Position numbers and translations under genes: made by a program. A stretch of 64,000 nucleotides of DNA from JADLAT01 sp964348795 (lineage in GTDB: Bacteria > Pseudomonadota > Alphaproteobacteria > Micavibrionales > Micavibrionaceae), in contig CAYGDY010000001.1 in the NCBI GenBank assembly GCA_964348795.1, positions 62,001 through 126,000 on the forward strand, read 5' to 3'. Positions 17,290 to 26,345 of this stretch are shown piece after piece; within the stretch, counting starts at the first letter, position 1, and every line of letters begins with the position of its first letter. The notes under the pieces were generated by a model, which searched no databases, had not been told where the DNA came from, and worked only from the letters and a program-made list of their open reading frames with translations.

Positions 17290-18261
17290 TTACCCCTTAT
17301 AGATATCCATAATTTTACCCAGCATCTTGCGGGCATCGGCATTCGGGCGCTGGAAGGCGTTCCGCCCAATGATGGAGCCATTCCCGCCGCCATCGCGAAT
17401 ATCCTTGGCATCCGTAAAGACCGCATCTTCGCCCTTGGTTGCCCCGCCGGAGAAGACCACCAAGCGTCTGCCGTTAAAGCAGGAGCGGACAACTTCGCGT
17501 ACACGGGCTGATTGCGTGGAAATATCAATCTTGCCGTCTTCAAAAGCCTTTTTGGCTTCTTTTTGTTCAATGAAATCAGTCGGGAGTTTGATTTTTACCA
17601 CATGTGCACCGAGCAAGCATGCCATATGCGCGGCGTAGGAAATGACATCCACGGCGGTTTCACCGTCTTTGGACAGACCCGCCCCACGAGCATAGGACCA
17701 GACCACGGATGGAATACCGACATCCTTGGCCTCGCGGATCATCTCGCGGACTTCCTCGAACATTTCAAACTGGTTGTCAGAGCCCGGATAGATCGTAAAA
17801 CCCACGGCCGTACAGCCCAGTTGCAGAGCGTCCTTGATGCTCGCCGTTACGGCCTGATTGCCATCTCCGTTTTTGGAGGCCAGAGAGTTGGAGGAGTTAT
17901 ACTTTAGAATAGTAGGGATTTGCCCCGCAAAGGTATCAGCACCCGCTTGCAAGGGCCCGAGCGGCGCGGCATAGGCGTTGCAACCACTGTCAATCGCCAG
18001 TTGATAGTGGTAATGCGGGTCGTAGGCCTCAGGATTGATAGAGAAAGAGCGGGCTGGCCCATGCTCGAACCCCTGATCCACCGGCAGGATGACCATTTTG
18101 CCCGTACCCGCGAGCGTGCCTGTATTCATCAGGCGGACCAGATTGGCCTTCACGCCCGCATTTTCATTTTCATAGCAATCAATCATGCGCTTGACGGCAG
18201 GGGTCAGATTCGAAGCCGTTGCGCGTTTTATGGTTTTTTGGACGGTTGCAGGTGTAGCCAT
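17290..18261 (-). CDS. Class I fructose-bisphosphate aldolase (DhnA/FbaB type)
   Basis: Cleaves fructose-1,6-bisphosphate through a Schiff-base lysine; this is the archaeal-like class I family. Conserved stretches GKMVILPVDQGFEHGP, PLGPLQAGAD, GFTIYPGS and FSGGATKGED are seen. GGAG stands ten bases before the ATG at 18261 (MATPATVQKT); the upstream ATG at 18270 abuts the GGAG and is less likely. Last gene of tkt-gap-fba on the minus strand. Confidence 0.92.
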   Translation of the reverse strand: MATPATVQKTIKRATASNLTPAVKRMIDCYENENAGVKANLVRLMNTGTLAGTGKMVILPVDQGFEHGPARSFSINPEAYDPHYHYQLAIDSGCNAYAAPLGPLQAGADTFAGQIPTILKYNSSNSLASKNGDGNQAVTASIKDALQLGCTAVGFTIYPGSDNQFEMFEEVREMIREAKDVGIPSVVWSYARGAGLSKDGETAVDVISYAAHMACLLGAHVVKIKLPTDFIEQKEAKKAFEDGKIDISTQSARVREVVRSCFNGRRLVVFSGGATKGEDAVFTDAKDIRDGGGNGSIIGRNAFQRPNADARKMLGKIMDIYKG

Positions 18262-18342
18262 GACTGTCATTCTCCATTTAAGTGACTGTGTATTCTGAAA
18301 AGGGATATAGCCCAAGCCATGCCCGTTTGACAAGTGTTTCCT

Positions 18343-19350
18343 TTAATATCCGACCTGATGCATTTTCAGAGCCGTATCGATCATCCGGCAGGAAAAGCCC
18401 CACTCATTGTCATACCACGCCATAACGCGGACCAGTTTGCCGTCCAGCACCTTTGTGCCCTCGAGGTTAAAAATGGCGGAATGCGGATCGTGATTGAAAT
18501 CGCTGGACACGCACGGGTCATCATAGACCCCCAAAATACCTTTGAGCTCGCCTTGCGCATATTTGACCATAACGGCATTCACCTCATCCACCGTCACGGC
18601 GCGCTTGGCATTGAATTTGAAGTCCACCAACGAAACATTGGGTGTAGGGACGCGGATGGAAACCCCGTCCAGCTTGCCGTTCAGCTCTGGCAGAACCTTG
18701 CCCACCGCCTTTGCCGCGCCCGTAGTGGTGGGGATCATGTTCACGGCGGCGGCGCGGGCCCGAAGTGGGTCCTTGTGCGAGGAATCGACAATGTTCTGAT
18801 CCCCTGTATAGGCATGGATTGTGGTCATAAAGCCGTTTTCAATCCCGATCTCCTTGTGCAGGACGTACGCTACAGGCGCAAGGCAATTCGTGGTGCAAGA
18901 CGCATTGGAAACGATTTTGTGTTCCTTACGGATGTCTTGATGGTTCACGCCATAGACGACCGTAATATCCTCATCCGTGGCGGGGGCGGAGATCAGAACC
19001 TTTTTCGCGCCTTGCTTCAGGTGGAGCTCGGCCCCCTCGCGGTGATTGAACTTGCCCGTACATTCCATGACGATGTCCACGCCTTCGGTGTCCCAATGCA
19101 GATCATTGATGTCACGGGAACGAAAACGGTGCACACGTTGGCCGTCAATCAGCATTCCGTCTTCGCCATCACGCTCAACCTTAAAAGGGGCTCTGCCATG
19201 CACGGAATCATATTTCAAGAGAGGAAAGAAATTTCCACCCGGATCGTTGATGGCTACCAATTCCACATCCTTGTGATTGGTTTCAATAATCGCACGGGCC
19301 ACAAGCCGCCCGATCCGCCCAAATCCATTAATGGCAATCCGTAGTGTCAT
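18343..19350 (-). CDS. gap: Glyceraldehyde-3-phosphate dehydrogenase, type I
   Basis: Oxidises and phosphorylates glyceraldehyde-3-phosphate with NAD(P). N-terminal Rossmann motif INGFGRIGR and the catalytic SNASCTTNCLAP are present; 335 residues is normal. It starts four bases behind the tkt stop, so the two are co-transcribed. A pgk gene, which often follows gap in related genomes, is absent; fba comes 81 bases later. Confidence 0.97.
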   Translation of the reverse strand: MTLRIAINGFGRIGRLVARAIIETNHKDVELVAINDPGGNFFPLLKYDSVHGRAPFKVERDGEDGMLIDGQRVHRFRSRDINDLHWDTEGVDIVMECTGKFNHREGAELHLKQGAKKVLISAPATDEDITVVYGVNHQDIRKEHKIVSNASCTTNCLAPVAYVLHKEIGIENGFMTTIHAYTGDQNIVDSSHKDPLRARAAAVNMIPTTTGAAKAVGKVLPELNGKLDGVSIRVPTPNVSLVDFKFNAKRAVTVDEVNAVMVKYAQGELKGILGVYDDPCVSSDFNHDPHSAIFNLEGTKVLDGKLVRVMAWYDNEWGFSCRMIDTALKMHQVGY

Positions 19351-19354
19351 GGTT

Positions 19355-21382
19355 CTATGCGTTCCTTTTGTTTAACTTATGTTTCACAGCCTCGACAACC
19401 GCCTCTTTCGTGATGCCGAAACGCTGGTAGAGTTCCTCGGCAGGGGCTGAGGCACCAAAGCCGCGCATACCTATAAACGGATTATGCCCACCGATCAACC
19501 CTTCCCAACCCTGCTTGACGCCGGCTTCAACGGCGACCTTTACGGATGAATTACAGATCAGGCTTTGAATATAGGCCCCGTCCTGCTTCCAGAACAGCTC
19601 CATACACGGCACAGATACAAGGCGGATATTCTCGACGGTGGAGGCCAGTTCATTGTAGGCCGCCAAGGCAATAGACACTTCGGAGCCCGAAGCAAAGAGA
19701 GTGACTTCTGGCGCTTCACCTTGTTGTTTCAGGATATAAGCCCCCTTGGCCGAAAGATTGTCAGCGCGGTTGTCGCATACAGTGGGAAGCCCCTGACGGC
19801 TCAAGGCCAACACAGAAGGGCCACTCATATTGTTGAGCGCAAGTTCCCAACACTCTGCCGTTTCGATCCCGTCACAGGGCCGGAAGGTTAAAACATTGGG
19901 CATACAGCGCAAGGAGGCCAGATGCTCCACAGGCTGATGCGTCGGTCCGTCCTCCCCCAGACCGATCGAATCATGGGTCATCACATGGATCACGCGCTGT
20001 TTCATCAGCGCGGCCAACCGCACAGCGGGCCTGCAATAATCGACAAACTGCAGGAACGTGCCGGAATAGGGGATGATTCCACCGTGAAGCGCCATACCGT
20101 TCATCATGGCGGCCATGCCGTGTTCCCGCACACCGTAATGAATGTACTGCCCGTCATACTGGTTTTTCTGAATAGCCGCAGGCCCTTTGATTTTGGTGTT
20201 CACCGAGCCCGTCAAGTCGGCAGAGCCGCCCACCAGCTCTTTTAAGGCTGGCACAAGCGTTTCAAGCACCCTCCCCGAAGTCTGGCGCGTGGCCATTTTG
20301 GGTTTTTCGGACGCGAAATCCTGTTTAAGCTTTGCAATCAGAGGCTTGGTGGTTGCAGACACATCGCCTGCGAGCGCTGTCTCAAATTCTGTTTTTTGCG
20401 GGTTGGCAGAGAGGCGTTTAGCCCAGTCTTTGGAAAGCGCTTGCCCTTTTTCGCCGACTGTTCGCCAAGCAGACAGTACACTGTCCGGAATTTCAAACGG
20501 GGCATGAGGCCAGCCCAGATTAGCCCGTGCGCCCTTGATTTCTTCTTCGCCCAAGGGGGAGCCATGAGAGGACGCGCTGTCTTGTTTCGTGGGCGCACCA
20601 AACCCGATATGGGTTTTGCAGGAAATCAATGTGGGTTTGTCTGATTTTTGGGCTTGGGCAAGGGCAGATTCAATCTGTGCAAAATCATGACCATCCACCG
20701 TCAGGGTGTTCCAGCCATAGGATTGAAACCGCAAGGGCGTGTTGTCGGTAAAGGACAGATCGGTCGGCCCGTCAATGCAGATCCCGTTATCATCATAGAG
20801 TACAATGAGCTTAGAAAGGCCCAAATGCCCCGCCAGCGCGCAGGCCTCGTGGCTGATCCCCTCCATCATATCGCCGTCACTGGCGATAACATACGTATAG
20901 TGGCTGACAAGATCCTCTCCGAAACGGGCATTGAGCACGCGCTCCGCCAGCGCCATCCCTACGGCTGTGGCAATGCCTTGCCCCAATGGACCTGTGGTGG
21001 TTTCAATGCCGGCATCCTGCTCGGTCTCGGGATGTCCTGCGGTGATAGCCCCCCATTGCCGGAAATTCTTGATTTGCTCCAGCGTGATTTTTTTATATCC
21101 CGTCAGGTAATTGAGCGCATATAACAACATCGAACCATGCCCCGCCGAAAGGACAAAACGGTCCCGATCCGGCCATTCCGGATTTTTGGGGTCGAATTTC
21201 AGAAATTTGGCATACAGCACCGTGGCCACATCCGCCATTCCCATCGGCATCCCCGGATGACCCGAGTTGGCCTTTTGCACTGCATCCATGGCAAGCGCCC
21301 GAATGGCATTGGCCATGTCCCTGCCAAGTGGGGGAAAAGCGGCAGAGGGCGGGGCAGTCACAGCGGGAGAAACAGAGGTCAT
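19355..21382 (-). CDS. tkt: Transketolase
   Basis: Thiamine-diphosphate enzyme moving two-carbon units in the pentose phosphate or Calvin-type pathway. Motifs: ANSGHPGMPMG, the ThDP-binding GDGDMMEGISHE-like ASDGDMMEG, and THDSIGLGEDGPTHQPVEHLASLR. About 675 residues. Three starts are possible (21442, 21394, 21382); none has a clear ribosome site and 21382 (MTSVSPAV) is chosen to exclude a non-conserved head. First gene of tkt-gap-fba. Confidence 0.95.
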   Translation of the reverse strand: MTSVSPAVTAPPSAAFPPLGRDMANAIRALAMDAVQKANSGHPGMPMGMADVATVLYAKFLKFDPKNPEWPDRDRFVLSAGHGSMLLYALNYLTGYKKITLEQIKNFRQWGAITAGHPETEQDAGIETTTGPLGQGIATAVGMALAERVLNARFGEDLVSHYTYVIASDGDMMEGISHEACALAGHLGLSKLIVLYDDNGICIDGPTDLSFTDNTPLRFQSYGWNTLTVDGHDFAQIESALAQAQKSDKPTLISCKTHIGFGAPTKQDSASSHGSPLGEEEIKGARANLGWPHAPFEIPDSVLSAWRTVGEKGQALSKDWAKRLSANPQKTEFETALAGDVSATTKPLIAKLKQDFASEKPKMATRQTSGRVLETLVPALKELVGGSADLTGSVNTKIKGPAAIQKNQYDGQYIHYGVREHGMAAMMNGMALHGGIIPYSGTFLQFVDYCRPAVRLAALMKQRVIHVMTHDSIGLGEDGPTHQPVEHLASLRCMPNVLTFRPCDGIETAECWELALNNMSGPSVLALSRQGLPTVCDNRADNLSAKGAYILKQQGEAPEVTLFASGSEVSIALAAYNELASTVENIRLVSVPCMELFWKQDGAYIQSLICNSSVKVAVEAGVKQGWEGLIGGHNPFIGMRGFGASAPAEELYQRFGITKEAVVEAVKHKLNKRNA

Positions 21383-21494
21383 GTGTATATCCATATCGTG
21401 TTGTATGCCCCGTACCATGCCGACTGGCACGGCGCAGGTCAAGACTCGAAAAATGATTTTCTGCGGTTTTTTTGTATAAAAGATCAGATACTTC

Positions 21495-21523
21495 TTGACG
21501 GTTTTTCCATACGCCTGCTAACG
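21495..21523 (+). promoter_or_regulatory. Candidate promoter of the zapA gene pair
   Basis: TTGACG and CTAACG are spaced by 17 bases and lie 44 bases before the GTG start at 21567, in the divergent gap towards tkt. The -35 is close to consensus, the -10 weak. Confidence 0.4.
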
Positions 21524-21566
21524 TGGCCCTGAATTCTGGAACATATCAGTCGAGGTGAGGTAAAAC

Positions 21567-21788
21567 GTGTCGGCACTCAGGCAAGCTTTGATCAGGCTCA
21601 ATCGGGCCGTGGGAAGTCTCGAAATTTCCGCGCATAATCTCGAAAAATCTCTGAATGGCCAGCAACGGGATATGTTTGCCATGGCCGGTGCGGGCGCCAA
21701 CAACAATGTCGATCCTGAGGTCGTGGCGGAGAAACTGGATCTTGCCATCGCCCGTATTGAAAAAGTCTTGAAAGAGGAAAGCGCCTGA
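21567..21788 (+). CDS. Small coiled-coil protein upstream of zapA
   Basis: 73 residues, predicted almost wholly helical (IRLNRAVGSLEISAHNLEKSL and EVVAEKLDLAIARIEKVLKEE show heptad spacing). It starts at GTG with GAGGTGAGG ahead. The gene is one base apart from zapA, and such a short helical gene (DUF4164-like) commonly precedes zapA in alphaproteobacteria. A role with ZapA in division is inferred from position only. Confidence 0.75.
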   Translation: MSALRQALIRLNRAVGSLEISAHNLEKSLNGQQRDMFAMAGAGANNNVDPEVVAEKLDLAIARIEKVLKEESA

Positions 21789-21789
21789 T

Positions 21790-22125
21790 ATGGCCGAAGT
21801 CAGTATCACCATCAATGGACGGCATTACGGTATTTCCTGCGAAGACGGGCAGGAGGCGCGTGTACGGGATCTCGGGCATTATGTGGATGCCCGCCTGAAG
21901 GATATCGCCCGTGCCGGTGCGGCCAACAGTGAAGCGCATCTTCTGGTTTTGACGACGTTGTTGCTGGCCGACGAGATTTTCGATCTGCGCAACGATGTCT
22001 CTTATCTGGATGCGCAGGTCCGCCAGACGGAAGAGGTCCGCAACGAGGAAGGCGCTCTGGTCGGTGCGATCGAGCAGATCGCAGAGCGAATCGAAAAAGT
22101 CGCAGGCCGGATTCAAAATGCGTAA
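21790..22125 (+). CDS. zapA: Cell division protein ZapA
   Basis: Binds and bundles FtsZ filaments at the division site. The N-terminal globular part reads VSITINGRHYGISCEDGQEARVRDL with YVDARLKDIAR behind it, and the C-terminal half is a long coiled coil; 111 residues is usual. It is followed by the candidate 6S RNA and the folate cyclo-ligase gene, the classic arrangement. Confidence 0.9.
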   Translation: MAEVSITINGRHYGISCEDGQEARVRDLGHYVDARLKDIARAGAANSEAHLLVLTTLLLADEIFDLRNDVSYLDAQVRQTEEVRNEEGALVGAIEQIAERIEKVAGRIQNA

Positions 22126-22134
22126 AGTGATGCC

Positions 22135-22395
22135 TTATATAGCAGTAGGTTCTATTTCTTCCGCTAGATAAATGGCGTGCACGTATTTTGGTTTACCGCT
22201 TGAAAGCGTCTGTTCCGTTTCATGCCGGACAAAAAAGGCCTGATCAGAGGAGCGCGCTCTTGAGACTTCCCCTTGGGTACCGGCTTGTCTGTTGGCAAGA
22301 TATCCTTCCCCAAAGGTAACGCCTGTTTTCTCTGCAATGACTGCTTTAGGGAAGATGGTGTCCGAGATTTTGACTTTTGTGCCGTCTTTTAACAT
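22135..22395 (-). CDS. Hypothetical protein
   Basis: 86 residues from the ATG at 22395 (a TTG at 22416 is also possible); AAGGAA lies 12 bases before the ATG. No family recognised and no signal peptide or membrane segment. It is a mixed alpha/beta-looking soluble protein with a GTQGEV stretch. It is convergent with zapA, nine bases from its stop, and interrupts the usual zapA-6S spacing. Confidence 0.5.
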   Translation of the reverse strand: MLKDGTKVKISDTIFPKAVIAEKTGVTFGEGYLANRQAGTQGEVSRARSSDQAFFVRHETEQTLSSGKPKYVHAIYLAEEIEPTAI

Positions 22396-22517
22396 GTTTG
22401 CTCTGATTCCTTGCAATTATTCTGCCTTATAGCAAAGCCAAAACGTATTGGCAATAATTTTCCTTAATGTGATTAAAAGTTCTTGAGTTACAAGGGATTT
22501 TCGTATCTTATACAAGC

Positions 22518-22684
22518 GGGGCGCTGTGGGGTGCGTGATACATGCATTATCCCGGAGCCGATGCTTATTCGCACAGGGTGCTGTCCCTGATTGAGGCCGT
22601 GGCTTCTTTCATATGGCGCCCCCCTTTACAGAGGGTTCACGCGGATATCACCGTACACGGCCTTTCACGGCCCCCACGCATAAG
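22518..22684 (+). ncRNA. ssrS: 6S RNA (candidate)
   Basis: 6S RNA binds the housekeeping RNA polymerase in stationary phase. The region between zapA and the folate cyclo-ligase gene is its known position in proteobacteria. The ends can pair: GCGCTGTGGGG...CGTGA on the left with TCACGGCCCCCACGC on the right, making a long irregular hairpin with an open centre. A TTGAGT box (22483) and TATA-like CTTATA box (22507) precede it at the right distance. Exact ends are uncertain. Confidence 0.7.
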
Positions 22685-22711
22685 GTGATCTGCTAAAGCG
22701 GCTCTCTTTCT

Positions 22712-22764
22712 CCGGATCCCGTGTATGAAAGTTTTGCTGTTGCAAAACGCTCACGGGATGACGG
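22712..22764. repeat. Dispersed palindromic repeat, family B (copy 1)
   Basis: CCGGATCCCGTGTATG at the left and CTCACGGGATGACGG at the right, with an inner hairpin GTTTTGCTGTTGCAAAAC. The reverse complement matches the copy at 34381-34432 over its full length with few differences. Lies just behind the 6S RNA candidate and could act as its transcript-end hairpin. Confidence 0.8.
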
Positions 22765-22819
22765 ATCAGGGGGGGGATAAAATGTAAAAAATGAGTGGTA
22801 ACCCTTGCAAGAAAACCCG

Positions 22820-23392
22820 ATGAGCCCAAAGGAATTGATACGGGATCAGGCCCGCAAACACAGGGCGCTGGCCTGCATCGACCCGAACGCCTCCGCACAG
22901 ATACGGGATCATTTCTTTTCAGCGCTTCCACTCGGGCCTGCGCACAGACTCGCGGGCTACTGGCCCAAGGGGCAGGAATGTGATCCGGTGCCCATACTGG
23001 AAAGGGCGCTGGCGCAAGGCACCCCTTGCGCGCTTCCTGTCGTGCAGAAGGACACAAAGCTTTTGAAATTTCGGCCATGGGACAGCAAGACCCCGATGAC
23101 AGCAGGGCCATACGGCCTTCTGGAACCCGCGCCGGAGAATACAGCAGATACCGGCATTTTGCCTGATATTGTGCTGGTCCCCTTGTTGGCCTTTGACAGG
23201 CAAGGGGGTCGACTGGGGCAGGGCGGCGGGTATTACGATGCCACGCTGGCCGCCTTGCGGGCGCAAAAAGAGATTCTCGCTGTCGGGATTGCCTATGCCG
23301 ATCAGGCTGTGTTATTCCCTTTGCCTGCGGAACCCCACGACCAGAAGCTTGACTGGGTGATCACGCCGCAGGGCGCACAATGTTTTGTTTAA
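22820..23392 (+). CDS. 5-formyltetrahydrofolate cyclo-ligase
   Basis: Converts 5-formyl-THF to 5,10-methenyl-THF using ATP. The conserved PDIVLVPLLAFDRQGGRLGQGGGYYD stretch (given here in parts: VPLLAFD, RLGQGGGYYD) and FRPW are clear; 190 residues. The frame opens at TTG 22805 but the ATG at 22820 (MSPKELIRDQARK) suits the family. It follows 6S RNA and stops 13 bases before the YmdB-type gene, so the two are probably one transcript. Confidence 0.92.
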   Translation: MSPKELIRDQARKHRALACIDPNASAQIRDHFFSALPLGPAHRLAGYWPKGQECDPVPILERALAQGTPCALPVVQKDTKLLKFRPWDSKTPMTAGPYGLLEPAPENTADTGILPDIVLVPLLAFDRQGGRLGQGGGYYDATLAALRAQKEILAVGIAYADQAVLFPLPAEPHDQKLDWVITPQGAQCFV

Positions 23393-23405
23393 GAAAGAGA
23401 GCGTC

Positions 23406-24218
23406 ATGAGAATTTTATTTGCCGGTGATATCATGGGCCGTTCGGGGCGGGAAGCGCTGGAACGGCACTTGCCGGAGGTGCGCCAGCGCCTGCAACCCGA
23501 TGTCGTGATAGTAAACGGTGAAAACGCCTCCAATGGCGCAGGAATTACGGAGAAAATCTGCCAGCAGTTTTATGACTGGGGCGTGGATTGCATTACAACG
23601 GGCAATCATGTCTGGGACCAAAGGGAGATTATTACGACCATCGGGCGGGATGAAAAGCTGATCCGGCCCTTTAACTATCCGGCGGGAACGCCTGGTCATG
23701 GTCTTTACCGTTTCAGGATCTCCGACGGGCGGGTGATTACGATACTCAACGGGATGGGGCGGCTTTATATGGACCCTTTGGATGACCCGTTTCAGGGGAT
23801 TCAAACGCTGTTGGCCAAGGAGGTTCTGGGCAAAAATACGCAAGCCATTTTTGTCGATTTCCATGCGGAAACTACCTCGGAAAAAATGTCCTTTGCCCAT
23901 TATATCGACGGGCGGGTCAGCGCGGTTGTGGGCACCCACACCCACATCCCCACAGCGGATGCGCACGTCCTCAAACACGGCACAGCCTATATGACCGATG
24001 CGGGGATGACGGGGGATTATGACAGCGTGATCGGTGTGGAAAAAGCCATTGCCATGCACCGCTTTATCAAGAAGATGCCAGGGGAGCGCTTGAAACCCGC
24101 AGGGGGCACGGGGACGTTTTGTGGCTGTTTTATTGTCACGGACGAGAAGACGGGGCTGGCGAAATCCATTGCGCCGATCCGTATTGGCGGGGTTTTACCG
24201 GAAGTCTGGCCGTTATAA
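23406..24218 (+). CDS. YmdB-family metallophosphoesterase
   Basis: TIGR00282-type calcineurin-like phosphoesterase; characterised members hydrolyse 2',3'-cyclic nucleotides. Metal ligands are visible in LFAGDIMGRSGR, NGENASNG, TTGNHVWDQRE, DFHAETTSEK and GTHTHIPTAD. 270 residues from the ATG at 23406, which has AGAGAG ahead; an upstream in-frame ATG at 23385 would overlap the previous gene. Confidence 0.9.
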   Translation: MRILFAGDIMGRSGREALERHLPEVRQRLQPDVVIVNGENASNGAGITEKICQQFYDWGVDCITTGNHVWDQREIITTIGRDEKLIRPFNYPAGTPGHGLYRFRISDGRVITILNGMGRLYMDPLDDPFQGIQTLLAKEVLGKNTQAIFVDFHAETTSEKMSFAHYIDGRVSAVVGTHTHIPTADAHVLKHGTAYMTDAGMTGDYDSVIGVEKAIAMHRFIKKMPGERLKPAGGTGTFCGCFIVTDEKTGLAKSIAPIRIGGVLPEVWPL

Positions 24219-24291
24219 TCCTTGCCGCCAAGCGGTGGGATAACGGAAAATGTACTCTTCTTATTTAAAATGATTCTATACAAAATACAAA

Positions 24292-24819
24292 TCACTGAAA
24301 CTCTATACGGGGCGGACGGCGCTCGAAATATTTGACGCAGGCAACGGACAGCGCTGAAACGAGTTCCTTCCCGTTTTCTCCCCCGTCCCCCGTGATTTTT
24401 CCTTGAATAACAGCCTTGATCGCACCGTAAAAGGCCATAATGATTTCCAGCGCCTCGGTGTCGATTTCCTCGAGCACCTCCAGAAACTGGACCAGCCTGT
24501 CGGCGGCCTGCGTGACGATATGAAAGCGGAACATGCCCCCGTTTGCCTTGAGTTGCATGGCGGGATAGAGCATCCCCGTAATCAGGACTTCGGTATCGTC
24601 CGAAAATTTCATGTGCTTGGCGGCCTCGATCCCCTGCCAGAGATTTTCGAGGTAGACATAGGCCAGCGGCGAGAAATCGAGCGTGTTTTCCTCCAGCAAT
24701 TTCTGGGCCTTGTTCAGGATCTCCTCTGTCAGACCACCCGTACCGACTTTGGCTTTGAGGGTATTGGGGGGCTTGATGAATTCGGCTTTCCGGCGGGGCG
24801 TTCTGTTGTAATGATCCAT
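24292..24819 (-). CDS. Hypothetical helical protein linked to a response regulator
   Basis: 175 residues, soluble, predicted mostly alpha-helical. No family is recognised with certainty. Residues 25-50 contain LTEEILNKAQKLLEENTLDF, and the centre contains LITGMLYPAMQLKANGGMF. It starts 11 bases behind the stop of the response-regulator gene, so both are in one operon and it is likely an output or accessory partner. No helix-turn-helix, GGDEF or kinase motifs are seen. Confidence 0.7.
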   Translation of the reverse strand: MDHYNRTPRRKAEFIKPPNTLKAKVGTGGLTEEILNKAQKLLEENTLDFSPLAYVYLENLWQGIEAAKHMKFSDDTEVLITGMLYPAMQLKANGGMFRFHIVTQAADRLVQFLEVLEEIDTEALEIIMAFYGAIKAVIQGKITGDGGENGKELVSALSVACVKYFERRPPRIEFQ

Positions 24820-24830
24820 GGGGCGTGACC

Positions 24831-25409
24831 TTATCTGTCAGGGTCTGATTCGGAACTGACTTCAAGAAAATGGAGATCTTGTTCCCTCGTATCCCGCCGC
24901 TCTCCTGCAGAAGGGAGGCACACATCCTCTTCCCGCCGGCGCTGGCCCGTATATTCGGCGGAGGATTTTCGCCGTCTGTCGGGTCCGAAGAATCCCTCGC
25001 TCCGCACAAACTGGCGGGGCCGCTCTATGATCTGGGATATCCGGCGGTACAGGTCACGGGCATTGAAAGGCTTGACCAGAAACTCCGTTACCCCCGCATC
25101 CCGTGCCTGTATCACACGGCGCATCTGGCTGAATCCCGTCATGAGAATAATGGGCACAAACTGATTGGGGCTGACAGGATCGTTCCGAATACGGCGGCTG
25201 AGAGAAATACCGTCCATGGGGCTCATCATCCAGTCTGTAATCACGATATCGGGCCTGTCCTTGCAGAAAATCCGGAAGGCCTCGTCCCCGTTTCTGGCAA
25301 CACGAATATCTGTAAAGCCATATGTTTCCAGAACCGATTTCAACAGTTCGAGCATGGGTTGATTGTCTTCGACAATCAGGACAGAGACTTTTCCAAAATT
25401 ATAGGCCAT
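24831..25409 (-). CDS. Response regulator receiver protein with C-terminal extension
   Basis: CheY-like receiver (residues 8-125) with the acidic pair in VEDN, phospho-acceptor Asp59 in VITDWMM, Thr in ILMTGF and Lys in FLVKPF. After it comes a 65-residue tail with GFFGPDRRRK, a motif that recurs behind single receivers in alphaproteobacteria, then a basic/acidic low-complexity end. No DNA-binding domain. No histidine kinase is encoded nearby. Confidence 0.88.
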   Translation of the reverse strand: MAYNFGKVSVLIVEDNQPMLELLKSVLETYGFTDIRVARNGDEAFRIFCKDRPDIVITDWMMSPMDGISLSRRIRNDPVSPNQFVPIILMTGFSQMRRVIQARDAGVTEFLVKPFNARDLYRRISQIIERPRQFVRSEGFFGPDRRRKSSAEYTGQRRREEDVCLPSAGERRDTREQDLHFLEVSSESDPDR

Positions 25410-25580
25410 GGTTCAAACAGCAGGTTCGAGAAAGGAGAGTGATACAAAAAGAAAGATCGTAAAAACCTTGGGGATTCTAGCACAGGATATGCGCCGAGAC
25501 GAAATTTTTTTTCGGACTTTATTCCGGCGCACGCTGTTGCTATAACTTTCTTGGTTTTTAACAATCCGGAGCACAACGCC

Positions 25581-26336
25581 ATGGCAGGTCATTCCAAGTT
25601 TAAAAATATCCAGCACCGCAAGGGCAAGCAAGATGCTATGCGCGCCAGGATGTTCGCCAAATTCGCACGGGAAATTACCGTTGCGGCCAAAATGGGCGGC
25701 GGGGACCCCGCGATGAACCCCCGTTTGCGGCTGGCGATTTCTGCGGCCAAGGTTCAGTCCATGCCCAAAGCCAATATCGAAAGCGCTGTCCAGAAAGGAA
25801 TCGGCGGGGGCGAGGGCGATGATTATTTCGAGATGCGTTATGAGGGCTATGGCCCGGGCGGCGTGTCCATTATTGTGGAAACCCTGACCAACAATAAAAA
25901 CCGCACGGCGGGGGATGTCCGCTCTTATTTCTCGAAATACGGGGGCAATATGGGGGAAACCGGCTCGGTTGGATTTATGTTCGACAGAATCGGGCAGGTT
26001 GTCTATCCCGCCGCAAAAGCAGGTGCCGAAGCCATGTTCGAGGCCGCACTCAATGCGGGGGCGGACAATGTAGAGTCCTCTGCGGAAGGGCATGAAATCA
26101 CCTGTGCGGTAGAGGATTTTGCCAGCGTACGGGACGCCCTCGAAGCGCAATTCGGAGAACCTGAATCACAAGGACTCATCTGGAAACCCAATGTGAATGC
26201 GCAGATCACGGAAGAACAGGCACTCTCCCTGATAAAACTCATTGACGCACTGGAAGAGCATGACGATGTCCAGACCGTCACCACCAATTTCGAGGTCAGT
26301 GACGAAGTGATGGAGAAATTACTGGCAGTGCGCTAG
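25581..26336 (+). CDS. yebC: YebC/PmpR family regulator (TACO1-like)
   Basis: MAGHSKFKNIQHRKGKQDA at the start is the family hallmark; 251 residues. Members are described as transcription regulators or as factors easing translation of poly-proline stretches. The ATG at 25581 replaces an earlier in-frame start at 25551. It heads yebC-ruvC-ruvA-ruvB, a classic order, with ruvC nine bases behind. Confidence 0.95.
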   Translation: MAGHSKFKNIQHRKGKQDAMRARMFAKFAREITVAAKMGGGDPAMNPRLRLAISAAKVQSMPKANIESAVQKGIGGGEGDDYFEMRYEGYGPGGVSIIVETLTNNKNRTAGDVRSYFSKYGGNMGETGSVGFMFDRIGQVVYPAAKAGAEAMFEAALNAGADNVESSAEGHEITCAVEDFASVRDALEAQFGEPESQGLIWKPNVNAQITEEQALSLIKLIDALEEHDDVQTVTTNFEVSDEVMEKLLAVR

Positions 26337-26345
26337 AATACGCCG

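Noticed and set aside
18334..19344. 336-residue plus-strand open frame
   Set aside because: Mirror frame of gap; gap has the catalytic motif and normal length.
25391..25407. Second SOS box near the response regulator start
   Set aside because: GTTC half-sites are nine, not seven, bases apart.
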